This document shows, in pieces, positions 40,608 to 48,978 of a stretch of 64,000 nt of DNA. Origin of the DNA: Microbacterium foliorum. GTDB lineage: Bacteria; Actinomycetota; Actinomycetes; Actinomycetales; Microbacteriaceae. The stretch spans positions 496,001-560,000 of the forward strand of contig NZ_CP031425.1 in NCBI RefSeq assembly GCF_003367705.1. The letters are read 5' to 3'. A model generated the notes under the pieces. The model was not told where the DNA came from. It searched no databases and worked only from the letters and a program-made list of their open reading frames with translations. A program made the translations under genes and the position numbers. The stretch's first letter is position 1; every line of letters begins with the position of its first letter.

Positions 40608-43600
40608 ATGAGGGTGCTGTCGTGGATGCGAGCGCGGCCGAAGATGCTGGCGTCCGCCGCCGTGCTGTCCGTCGGCGCGGTGGCGCTCACGACCATGGCA
40701 TTCGCCTACGAGGGCAACCCCACCACCCAGGTCGATCTCAATGACGGCGGCGTCTGGCTGACGAAGAGCTCGAATCTCCTGGTCGGGCACTTCAACCACG
40801 AGTCGACGCTGATCGACGGCGGCCTCCGCACGGCCAGCGACGACTACGACATCCTGCAGGACGAGAAGAACGTCCTCGTGGTCGACCGCAGCGCGGCGAC
40901 GCTGACCGCGGTCGACCCCGCTCGCGTCGCTCTGGGCGACTCGACCGCGATCCCCGCATCCGCCAAGGTCGCGCTCGGCGACAAGACCACGGCGATCCTC
41001 GATCCCGCATCGGGCAACCTGTGGGTCGTGGCGGTGAAGAGCCTCGCGGCCTTCAAGATCGAGGGTGCGACGCCCACGGCCGAGCTCGGTGACGACGCCG
41101 ACATCGCGGTCGCCGAGGACGGCACCGTGTTCGGCCTCGCCCCGTCGCGAGGCGAGGTCGTCACCATCCCTGTCGACAACGAGGGCCAGCCGCTCGATCC
41201 GTCGGCGGCATCGGTCGGCGAGATCGACAGCACGGAGGCGCCCAGCATCACCGCCGTCGGCCGCACGCCGATCGTCCTCGACGCCGCCGCGGGGGTCGTC
41301 ACGACGCCCGGAGGCTTCCGCACCCCCGTCTCCAACGCCGCCGACGCCGTGCTCCAGCAGCCCTCCGCCGCGAGCGACGATGTCGTCTTCGCCACCCGGG
41401 CGGCGCTCGTGAGCGTGCCCCTCGACGGCGACGAGCCTGTCTCCGTCGACACCGGGTCCGAGGGCGTGCCGGCGACCCCCGTCTCGTTGCGCGGATGCTT
41501 CTACGGTGCCTGGGCGGGGTCGGCGGCGTTCATCCGGGACTGCCCGGGAGACGCGAGCGACGTCAACGACACGATCGACGGCGCGGAGGACTCGACCTCG
41601 CTGACCTTCCGCGTCAATCGCGACGTCATCATCCTCAACGACCTCGTCGACGGCTCCGCGTGGCTCGCGGACGAGAGCCTGCAGCAGGTCGACAACTGGA
41701 ACGACCTCACTCCGCCCGAGGGCGAGACCGAGAACGAGGAGGACACCACCCAGGAGACGGTGGAGACGACCCTCCCCGATCGCAAGGAGGAGAACACCCC
41801 GCCGGTCGCGGAAGACGACTCCTTCGGCGTGCGTCCCGGCGCCACGACGCTGCTGCCGGTGCTCGACAACGACAACGACACCGACGGCGACGTGCTCGTG
41901 GCCGAGCTCGTCGACGCGCAGCCGTCGATCGGCACCGTCCAGCCGATCCAGAACGGCGGTGCCCTGCAGATCGCCGTCGACGAGAACGCGTCCGGCGCGT
42001 CCTCCTTCACGTACGAGGCGAGCGACGGACGTGGGGGCACCGACACCGCGGTCGTGACGCTCACCGTGCGCGATCCCGAGACGAACGGCGCGCCGACGCC
42101 CAAGCGCAAGACCAGCCTCACGGTCGAGAGCGGCGGCACGATCTCGTACAACATCCTCCCCGACTGGATCGATCCCGACGGCGACGACATCTACCTGAAG
42201 TCCGTGATCGCCGCACCGGGCGACGAGGTCGATTTCAGCACCGACGGTCAGCTCACCTACAAGGCGACGGCGAGCCTGCAGGGGCAGAAGTCCGTCGACG
42301 TCACGGTCGCGGACGCGTTCGGCGAGATCGGCACGACAACGCTCACGCTCGACGTGCGTCCGCCGGGCAGCACCGATCCCAAGACCAACGCCGATCATGT
42401 GGTCACCCGCGTCGGCGAGCAGGTCACGATCGCTCCGCTCGCGAACGACACGAGCTCCGGCCGTGAACCGCTGCGCCTCGGCAGGGTCGACGAGCAGGTG
42501 CCCGGGGCATCGGTCGTCCCGGACTTCACGAACAAGACGTTCACGTTCTCGGCGACGACGCCCGACACCTACTACGTGCAGTACCTGGCGACCGCGGGTC
42601 CGAAGAACGGCGAGGGCCTGGTGCGCGTCGACGTGCTCGATGCCGCCGAGACCGACCTGCCTCCCGTCGCGGTGCGCGATGTCGCGCTGCTCCGCTCCGG
42701 AGGCGACGTGCTCGTGGGCGTCCTCGCGAACGACTCGGACCCGGGCGGCGGCATCCTGGTCGTGCAGTCCGTCTCTCTCGAGCCGAACTCGGGTGTCTCC
42801 GTCTCGGTGATCAACCACGAGACGCTGCGCATCACCGACCAGGGAGCGCTCACCGAGCCCGTGCGGGCGACGTACACGATCTCCAACGGCACCAAGTCGG
42901 CACAGGGCGAGGTGGTGATCATCCCGATCCCCGCGCCCGATGAGATCCTGCAGCCGGCCGCCAGCCCCGACACCGCCTACGTGCGGGCGGGAGACGTGGT
43001 GACGATCCCGGTGCTCGAGAACGACACCCACCCGAACGATGACGTGCTGCACGTCGCCCCCGAGCTCATCGAGCCGTTCGTCGACCCGGACGACGGCGAG
43101 GCGTTCGTCTCGCAGGACGCGGTGCGCTTCAGGGCCGGGCCCGAGGCGAAGACGGTCTACCTCACCTATGAGGCCGTCGACGAGCACCAGCAGAAGTCCG
43201 CGGGCTTCGTCACGATCCAGATCATGCCGGCAGACCCGGAGACGAACGCGGCACCGCGCCCGCAGGACATCGTCTCGCGCTCGCTCGCCGGCACCACAGT
43301 CAGCATCCCCGTGCCGCTCGACGGGATCGACTCCGACGGGGATTCGGTCGAGCTGCTCGACATCGCGTCCAATCCCACGAAGGGGCGGATCACCGAGACG
43401 GGAGCGAACTACTTCCGCTACGAGGCCTTCGAAGGCTCGGCAGGGGTCGACACGTTCAAGTACCGCGTGCGCGACCGCCTCGGAACCGAGGGGGAGGCGA
43501 CCATCCGGGTCGGGATCGCACCCCCGGAGCAGGTCAACCAGGCGCCGTATGCGGTGAAGGATGCCGTCGTGGTGCGCCCCGGCCGCGAGATCGCCGTGCC

Positions 43601-46600
43601 GGTGCTCGACAACGACTCCGACCCCGAAGGCGAGGAGATCACCCTCGTCAGCGAGAAGAACGACGGACTCGAAGTGCCCGACGTCGACGGCCTCTCCGCC
43701 CGCGTCTCGGGCGATCGCGTGCTCGTGGAGGCGCCGGACCGTGCGCTCGAGACCTCACTGCAGTACACGATCCGCGATTCGCGAGGTGCGACCGCATCCG
43801 CCGTGCTGGCGATCACGGTCGATGAGAACGTCCCGCTGCAGGCTCCGGTGGCGCGCGACGACAGGGTGCGCCCCGAAGACCTGAACGACGGCGAGCTCAC
43901 GGCCGACATCGACATCCTCAAGAACGACGAAGACCCGGACGGCACGAGGGAGTCCCTCGACGTCGTGCTCGGTGACGGCGCCGAAGCCGTCGAGGGCGGC
44001 AAGGTGCGGGTGACCATCGGCGAGGAGCAGCAGCTCATCCGCTACACGCTCACCGACATCGACGGTCTCGAGGCCTCGGCGTTCATCTTCGTCCCCGCCG
44101 TGTCCGGTCTCCGTCCGGCGCTGAAGGACGGTACCAAGCCCGTCGAGGTCATGAGCGGCGAGACCGTCTCGCTGCCGCTGTCGGACTACGTCGTGGTCGC
44201 GGGCGGCGGCACCGCCCGCATCACCGAGCACGCCAAGGTCAGTGCGGTCCATGCCGACGGCGCAGACCTGGTGACCGACGAGACGACCCTCGCCTACACC
44301 TCCGCCCCCGGCTACTTCGGGGAGGACGCGCTGACCTTCGAGGTCACCGACGGCACGGCCCCCGACGATCCCGAGGGGCGCAAGGCGACCCTCACGATCC
44401 CGATCACGGTGCTGCCGCCCGACAACCAGCAGCCCACGTTCGTCTCCGGCGAGGTGCAGGTGGCACCGGGGGAGGACGCGAGCACGCTCGACCTCGCGGC
44501 GCTCACGACCGACCCCGACCCGGAGGACGAGCATACGTACAGCCTCCTCGGCGGCGCGGGCAACGGCGTGAGCGCGCGGACCGACGGCAGCACGCTGTTC
44601 GTCGAGGCATCGTCGAACGCCAAGAAGGGCACAGCGCTCACACTGCAGCTGCGGGTGAGCGACGGCGAGACGGAACCGGTCGAAGGCACCGTCTCGGTGG
44701 TCGTCTCCGCCTCGACGAGGGCGATGCCGGTGGCCAACACCGACACGGTCCCACAGGCCGATCAGGGCAAGCCGGTGACGGTGCCCGTGCTCGCGAACGA
44801 CTTCAACCCGTTCCCGGAGACGCCGCTCAAGATCGTCTCCCAGGTGGTCGAGTCCGGCGGCGGCGACGTGGCTCTCGACGGCGACCGTCTCGTGGTCACC
44901 CCGGCGGCAGACTACGTCGGATCCCTGGTGGTGCGGTACCGCATCCAGGACGCCACGGAGGACGCGGATCGCGAGGTCAACGGTCAGGTCGTCGTGACGG
45001 TGCAGGGCGTGCCCGCGGCGCCGGGGACGCCGACCGTCACGAGCGTGCAGGACCGCAAGGTCGTGATCTCGTACGGCGCTCCGTCGAACAACGGCGCCGA
45101 GATCACGAAGTACACGGTCACATCGGTGCAGGGCAGCGCGTACCGCAAGGAATGCCAGTCGACGACGTGCACCCTCGACGGGCTCACCAACAACGTCGAG
45201 TACACCTTCCAGGTCACGGCGACCAACCGCGTCGGCGAAGGCGAGAAGTCGGGGGCCTCGCAGGTCGCCCGTCCCGACGCCAGGCCCGACACACCGAACC
45301 CCCCGACGCTGAAGTTCGGCGACAAGTCGCTCGCCGTCGCCTGGACCACCCCGACGACCCCGGGGTCGCCGGTCGAGCGCTACACGCTCGAGATCTCGCC
45401 CGCCCCGCCGTCCGGCATCTCGCAGAAGGAGGTCACGGGCAACTCGATCGTCTGGGACGGTCTCGAGAACGGCTCGAACTACCAGGTGCGCGTCCAGGCC
45501 CACAACAAGGCGCCCGAGCCGTCGAGCTGGAGCACCTGGTCGGCATCCGAGATCCCGGCGGGCCCGCCGCTCGCGGCAGCGGCACCGAGCACCCAGGAGC
45601 TCGCGCCGGTCGGCAACCAGGCGCAGATGCAGGTGAACTGGGCGACCCCGAACAACAACGGCGACGCGATCGACAGCTACCAGCTCGAGGTGTACGAGGG
45701 TTCAACGCTCGTGCGCACGATCACCCCCGGTGCCGCCGCGACCAGTCAGGCCGTGACGGTGCCTACCTCGGAGACGGCGTACACGTACCGCATCCGCGCG
45801 CACAACAAGGCGGGCTGGGGCGAGTTCAGCGCGTCCTCCCCGCCGCGTCGCGGTGTCACCGCACCCGGCGCCCCGAGCGGTCTCACGGCGGCCCCCGGCG
45901 ACGGCTTCATCGACATCGCGTATACGGCAGGCTCCCGCAACGGCGCCAGGGCAGACGAGATCTCGTACCAGTTCCGTCTCAACGGCGGCGGATGGCAGGG
46001 ACTCCCCGGAACCCGTCTCTCGGGCCTCTCCAACGGCACGAACTACAGCGTCGAGGTGCGTGCGGTCGCGTCGGTCGACGGATCCACCTACGCGGGAGCG
46101 GTGTCGAACGCGGCATCCGCGGTGCCCTACGGCGTGCCGTCGGCGCCGCGCGCCACGGCGAAGAACCTCGGCACCCAGGTGGAGCTCACCTGGGATGCGA
46201 CGCGCTCGCCCAACGGGCGCGACATCGCGAACGTGCAGATCAGCGTCGACGGCGGCGGCTGGCAGAACGTCGGCATCTCGGGTTCCCGCACCGTCGGCGA
46301 CGGATACCAGCAGAACCACGACATCAAGGTCAGGGCGCAGGACGCCGCCGGCCAGTGGTCGCCCGAGGCATCGGACTCGGCGCGCACGAGCGATCCCCCC
46401 GCCGAGGTGCTGCGCACCGAGAAGGGCGCCTCGGGCTCCTGGTCCGACTGCAACACCTCGTCGTGCGCGAAGGTTCGACTCACGGTCGAGAACTTCCGCA
46501 GCCCCGGCAACTACTCGCTGCAGTGCGACGACGGCAACAAGTACGGCGGCAGCTCCAAGCTGTACGTCCCCGAGAACGGCAGCGTCGACCTCAACTGCTA

Positions 46601-46679
46601 CTACGGCTACCCCGGCGGGACGATCCGCGTCTACATCAAGGAGCTCGACAGACACGCGAGCGCCTTGACCTGGTACTGA
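40608..46679 (+). CDS. Giant membrane-anchored Ig-like/FN3 surface protein (module B)
   Basis: A 2023-residue protein, paralogous in layout to the module A giant. N-terminal helix at about 13-33, then a beta-rich domain (about 45-390) that may be a propeller. From about 399 come about a dozen Big_9-style Ig/cadherin-like repeats (PPVAEDDSFGVRPGATTLLP, VLDNDNDTDGDV). Four to five fibronectin type III domains follow from about 1469 (PTVTSVQDRKVVISYGAPSN, NNVEYTFQVTATN), and the end is a small Cys-rich domain (DCNTSSC, LQCDDGNK, LNCYYGYP). The Asp-rich DNDxD loops suggest calcium binding. ATG 40608 has GGGGGAGAG upstream. In Bifidobacterium PFNA clusters this is the FN3 surface protein. Likely an extended surface fibre; ligand unknown. 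Confidence 0.9.
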   Translation: MRVLSWMRARPKMLASAAVLSVGAVALTTMAFAYEGNPTTQVDLNDGGVWLTKSSNLLVGHFNHESTLIDGGLRTASDDYDILQDEKNVLVVDRSAATLTAVDPARVALGDSTAIPASAKVALGDKTTAILDPASGNLWVVAVKSLAAFKIEGATPTAELGDDADIAVAEDGTVFGLAPSRGEVVTIPVDNEGQPLDPSAASVGEIDSTEAPSITAVGRTPIVLDAAAGVVTTPGGFRTPVSNAADAVLQQPSAASDDVVFATRAALVSVPLDGDEPVSVDTGSEGVPATPVSLRGCFYGAWAGSAAFIRDCPGDASDVNDTIDGAEDSTSLTFRVNRDVIILNDLVDGSAWLADESLQQVDNWNDLTPPEGETENEEDTTQETVETTLPDRKEENTPPVAEDDSFGVRPGATTLLPVLDNDNDTDGDVLVAELVDAQPSIGTVQPIQNGGALQIAVDENASGASSFTYEASDGRGGTDTAVVTLTVRDPETNGAPTPKRKTSLTVESGGTISYNILPDWIDPDGDDIYLKSVIAAPGDEVDFSTDGQLTYKATASLQGQKSVDVTVADAFGEIGTTTLTLDVRPPGSTDPKTNADHVVTRVGEQVTIAPLANDTSSGREPLRLGRVDEQVPGASVVPDFTNKTFTFSATTPDTYYVQYLATAGPKNGEGLVRVDVLDAAETDLPPVAVRDVALLRSGGDVLVGVLANDSDPGGGILVVQSVSLEPNSGVSVSVINHETLRITDQGALTEPVRATYTISNGTKSAQGEVVIIPIPAPDEILQPAASPDTAYVRAGDVVTIPVLENDTHPNDDVLHVAPELIEPFVDPDDGEAFVSQDAVRFRAGPEAKTVYLTYEAVDEHQQKSAGFVTIQIMPADPETNAAPRPQDIVSRSLAGTTVSIPVPLDGIDSDGDSVELLDIASNPTKGRITETGANYFRYEAFEGSAGVDTFKYRVRDRLGTEGEATIRVGIAPPEQVNQAPYAVKDAVVVRPGREIAVPVLDNDSDPEGEEITLVSEKNDGLEVPDVDGLSARVSGDRVLVEAPDRALETSLQYTIRDSRGATASAVLAITVDENVPLQAPVARDDRVRPEDLNDGELTADIDILKNDEDPDGTRESLDVVLGDGAEAVEGGKVRVTIGEEQQLIRYTLTDIDGLEASAFIFVPAVSGLRPALKDGTKPVEVMSGETVSLPLSDYVVVAGGGTARITEHAKVSAVHADGADLVTDETTLAYTSAPGYFGEDALTFEVTDGTAPDDPEGRKATLTIPITVLPPDNQQPTFVSGEVQVAPGEDASTLDLAALTTDPDPEDEHTYSLLGGAGNGVSARTDGSTLFVEASSNAKKGTALTLQLRVSDGETEPVEGTVSVVVSASTRAMPVANTDTVPQADQGKPVTVPVLANDFNPFPETPLKIVSQVVESGGGDVALDGDRLVVTPAADYVGSLVVRYRIQDATEDADREVNGQVVVTVQGVPAAPGTPTVTSVQDRKVVISYGAPSNNGAEITKYTVTSVQGSAYRKECQSTTCTLDGLTNNVEYTFQVTATNRVGEGEKSGASQVARPDARPDTPNPPTLKFGDKSLAVAWTTPTTPGSPVERYTLEISPAPPSGISQKEVTGNSIVWDGLENGSNYQVRVQAHNKAPEPSSWSTWSASEIPAGPPLAAAAPSTQELAPVGNQAQMQVNWATPNNNGDAIDSYQLEVYEGSTLVRTITPGAAATSQAVTVPTSETAYTYRIRAHNKAGWGEFSASSPPRRGVTAPGAPSGLTAAPGDGFIDIAYTAGSRNGARADEISYQFRLNGGGWQGLPGTRLSGLSNGTNYSVEVRAVASVDGSTYAGAVSNAASAVPYGVPSAPRATAKNLGTQVELTWDATRSPNGRDIANVQISVDGGGWQNVGISGSRTVGDGYQQNHDIKVRAQDAAGQWSPEASDSARTSDPPAEVLRTEKGASGSWSDCNTSSCAKVRLTVENFRSPGNYSLQCDDGNKYGGSSKLYVPENGSVDLNCYYGYPGGTIRVYIKELDRHASALTWY

Positions 46680-46742
46680 TCCCCGCCCGCCCGCAGCACC
46701 GCAGCACCTGCATCACCGACGAGACACAGGAAACCCCATCGC

Positions 46743-47705
46743 ATGACAATGACCTCCGAACAGGCCGCGTGGTTCCACGGCACCTTCACCCGCCTGGTCG
46801 ACAACGTCGACCGGGCCGTGCAGGGCAAGCGCGAGATCGTCTCGCTCGTTCTGGCGGCGATGCTCGCCGAAGGGCACGTGCTGCTCGAAGACGCCCCGGG
46901 CACGGGCAAGACCAGCCTCGCCAAGGCGCTCGCCGCCACCGTGCAGGGCACGAGCTCGCGCATCCAGTTCACACCCGATCTGCTGCCGTCCGACGTGACC
47001 GGCGTGACGATCTACGACCAGCAGAACCACAAGTTCGAGTTCCACCGGGGCCCGATCTTCGCGTCGATCGTGCTCGCCGACGAGATCAACCGCGCCTCGC
47101 CGAAGACGCAGTCCGCACTGCTCGAAGTGATGGAGGAGTCGCGCGTCACCGTCGACGGCGCCGCTCACGAGACCGGTCGACCGTTCCTCGTGATCGCGAC
47201 GCAGAACCCGATCGAGCAGGCGGGCACCTACAAGCTGCCCGAGGCGCAGCTCGACCGGTTCCTCATCAAGTCGTCGATCGGCTACCCCGACCTGGCGGTG
47301 ACCGAGAGCATCCTCGCCGGTGCCGCCCAGCGCAACCCGTCGGCGGCTCTCACCCCGGTCATCACCACCGGGGCGGTCGCGGACATGGCCGACCTGGCCT
47401 CGACCGTGCACGTCGAGCCCGCCGTTCTCCGCTACATCGCCGAGCTCGCGGAGGCGACGAGAACCGACCCGGCGACCCGACTCGGAGTCTCGGTGCGCGG
47501 CGCTCTCGCCATGGTGCGCATCGCCAAGGTGTGGGCCGCGTCGCAGGGCCGCCACTACGTGCTGCCCGACGACGTCAAGACGCTCGCGCGCCCCGTGTGG
47601 CTGCACCGGCTGCTGCTCGACGCCGAGGCGGAGTTCTCGGGCACGAACGGCGAGACGGTGATCGCCCGCGTGCTCGACCGCATCGCCGCACCGCAGGCGC
47701 GATAG
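46743..47705 (+). CDS. MoxR-family AAA+ ATPase (module B)
   Basis: A 320-residue MoxR ATPase with Walker A PGTGKT (52-57), Walker B LADEIN with Asp113/Glu114, sensor ATQNPIEQAGTY and LPEAQLDRFLIKSSIGYPD. It is strongly similar to the module A copy (shared GTSSRIQFTPDLLP and RASPKTQSALLEVMEE) but diverges in the C-terminal third. It is 10 nt from the DUF58 gene and 63 nt after the giant gene, with CAGGAA ahead of ATG 46743 (ATG 46749 is an alternative). Role as for module A: energy-driven maturation of a neighbouring membrane complex. Confidence 0.95.
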   Translation: MTMTSEQAAWFHGTFTRLVDNVDRAVQGKREIVSLVLAAMLAEGHVLLEDAPGTGKTSLAKALAATVQGTSSRIQFTPDLLPSDVTGVTIYDQQNHKFEFHRGPIFASIVLADEINRASPKTQSALLEVMEESRVTVDGAAHETGRPFLVIATQNPIEQAGTYKLPEAQLDRFLIKSSIGYPDLAVTESILAGAAQRNPSAALTPVITTGAVADMADLASTVHVEPAVLRYIAELAEATRTDPATRLGVSVRGALAMVRIAKVWAASQGRHYVLPDDVKTLARPVWLHRLLLDAEAEFSGTNGETVIARVLDRIAAPQAR

Positions 47706-47715
47706 GACAGCAGGA

Positions 47716-48978
47716 ATGACCACCCAGGCTCCCGCTCAGGTGCCCGCACCGCCCACGGCCGACGCGCGATGGCGTGACGTCGCGGCGGTCGTCGGCGCGC
47801 GCCTGCTCGTGCGCCTGCGGAGGGTCACCGACGCGATCCGTCCGCTCGCCTGGGTGCTGATGGCGCTGGCGGTCGGCCTGTGGATCCTCGGACAGTCCGC
47901 CGGATGGGCGGAGTTCACGATCGCCGCCGCCGTCATCGCGCTCACCGTCGCGCTGTGCGCGCTGTTCCTCATCGGTCGCACCGCCTACGACGTCGCGCTC
48001 GACCTCGCGCGCACCCGGGTGGTCGTCGGCGAGCGCGCGATCGGCGGCCTCACCCTGGCCAATCACGGAAGCCGTGCGATCCTGCCCTCCCGTGTCGTGC
48101 TGCCTGTGGGCGCGGGTCGCGGTGAGTTCGGAATCCAGCGCCTCGCGCCGGGGGAGGAGGCCGAAGAGCTCTTCGCCATCCCGACCCAGCGCCGCGGTGT
48201 CGTGAAGGTCGGACCGGTGAGCGTGGTCCGCGGCGATCCCCTCGGACTGTTCGAGCGCGCCCATCGCCGTGACGACCCCGTCGACCTGTACGTGCACCCC
48301 CGCACCATCGCGTTCGAGGGGCAGTCGCTCGGATTCCTGCGCGACCTCGAGGGGATGCCGGCGACGGACCTCTCGCGCGACGACGTCTCGTTCCATGCCC
48401 TGGTGGAGTATCAGCCGGGCGACGACCTGCGACACGTGCACTGGCGTTCGACCGCGCGCACCGGCACGCTGATGATGCGGCAGTACGAAGAGACGCGGCG
48501 CTCGCACTTCGTCATCGCCCTGTCGCGCGCCGCGTCCGACTACGCCGACGACGAGGAGTTCGAGCTGGCGATCTCCGCCGCGGGCTCGATCGGTCTGCGG
48601 GCGATCCGCGACTCGCAGAGGGTGGAGGTGCGGGTCCAGGGCCGCGATCTCGCCGCCGGATCCGGCAAGCAGCTTCTCGACTCGCTGGCGGCCGTGACGC
48701 ATTCTCGCCCCCGGTACGGCGGCATAGACGCGCTCTCTGCCGTCATCGCCCGCAACATGCCGCTCGCCAGCATCGTGGTGCTCGTGTGCGGATCCAAGGT
48801 GCGCGGTGAGGACCTGCGTTCGGCGTGCGCGCGGCTGCCGTTCGGTGCGCGTGTTCTCGCCGTCGTCGCCGATCGTGCGGCGACGGCTCCGTCGCTGCGG
48901 CGCATCGGCGATGCCGATGTCGTGACCGTCGGTGCGCTCGAGCAGGTGCCGCTCGCCCTGCAGCGGGTGCTCGCATGA
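47716..48978 (+). CDS. DUF58 domain protein with two membrane helices (module B)
   Basis: A 420-residue MoxR partner. Two membrane helices (about 43-60 and 66-87), then a beta region and the DUF58 core PGDDLRHVHWRSTARTGTL followed by MMRQYEETRRSHFVIAL and a vWA-like domain. It lacks the Thr/Arg-rich N-terminal extension of the module A copy and has a Pro/Ala one instead. GCAGGA precedes the ATG. Its TGA overlaps the next ATG (ATGA). Confidence 0.92.
   Translation: MTTQAPAQVPAPPTADARWRDVAAVVGARLLVRLRRVTDAIRPLAWVLMALAVGLWILGQSAGWAEFTIAAAVIALTVALCALFLIGRTAYDVALDLARTRVVVGERAIGGLTLANHGSRAILPSRVVLPVGAGRGEFGIQRLAPGEEAEELFAIPTQRRGVVKVGPVSVVRGDPLGLFERAHRRDDPVDLYVHPRTIAFEGQSLGFLRDLEGMPATDLSRDDVSFHALVEYQPGDDLRHVHWRSTARTGTLMMRQYEETRRSHFVIALSRAASDYADDEEFELAISAAGSIGLRAIRDSQRVEVRVQGRDLAAGSGKQLLDSLAAVTHSRPRYGGIDALSAVIARNMPLASIVVLVCGSKVRGEDLRSACARLPFGARVLAVVADRAATAPSLRRIGDADVVTVGALEQVPLALQRVLA

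Noticed and set aside
40449..43187. A 912-codon minus-strand open frame opposite the module B giant gene
   Set aside because: Same antisense artefact: low-complexity Arg/Val/Asp/His composition and no family match, with a confident gene on the other strand.
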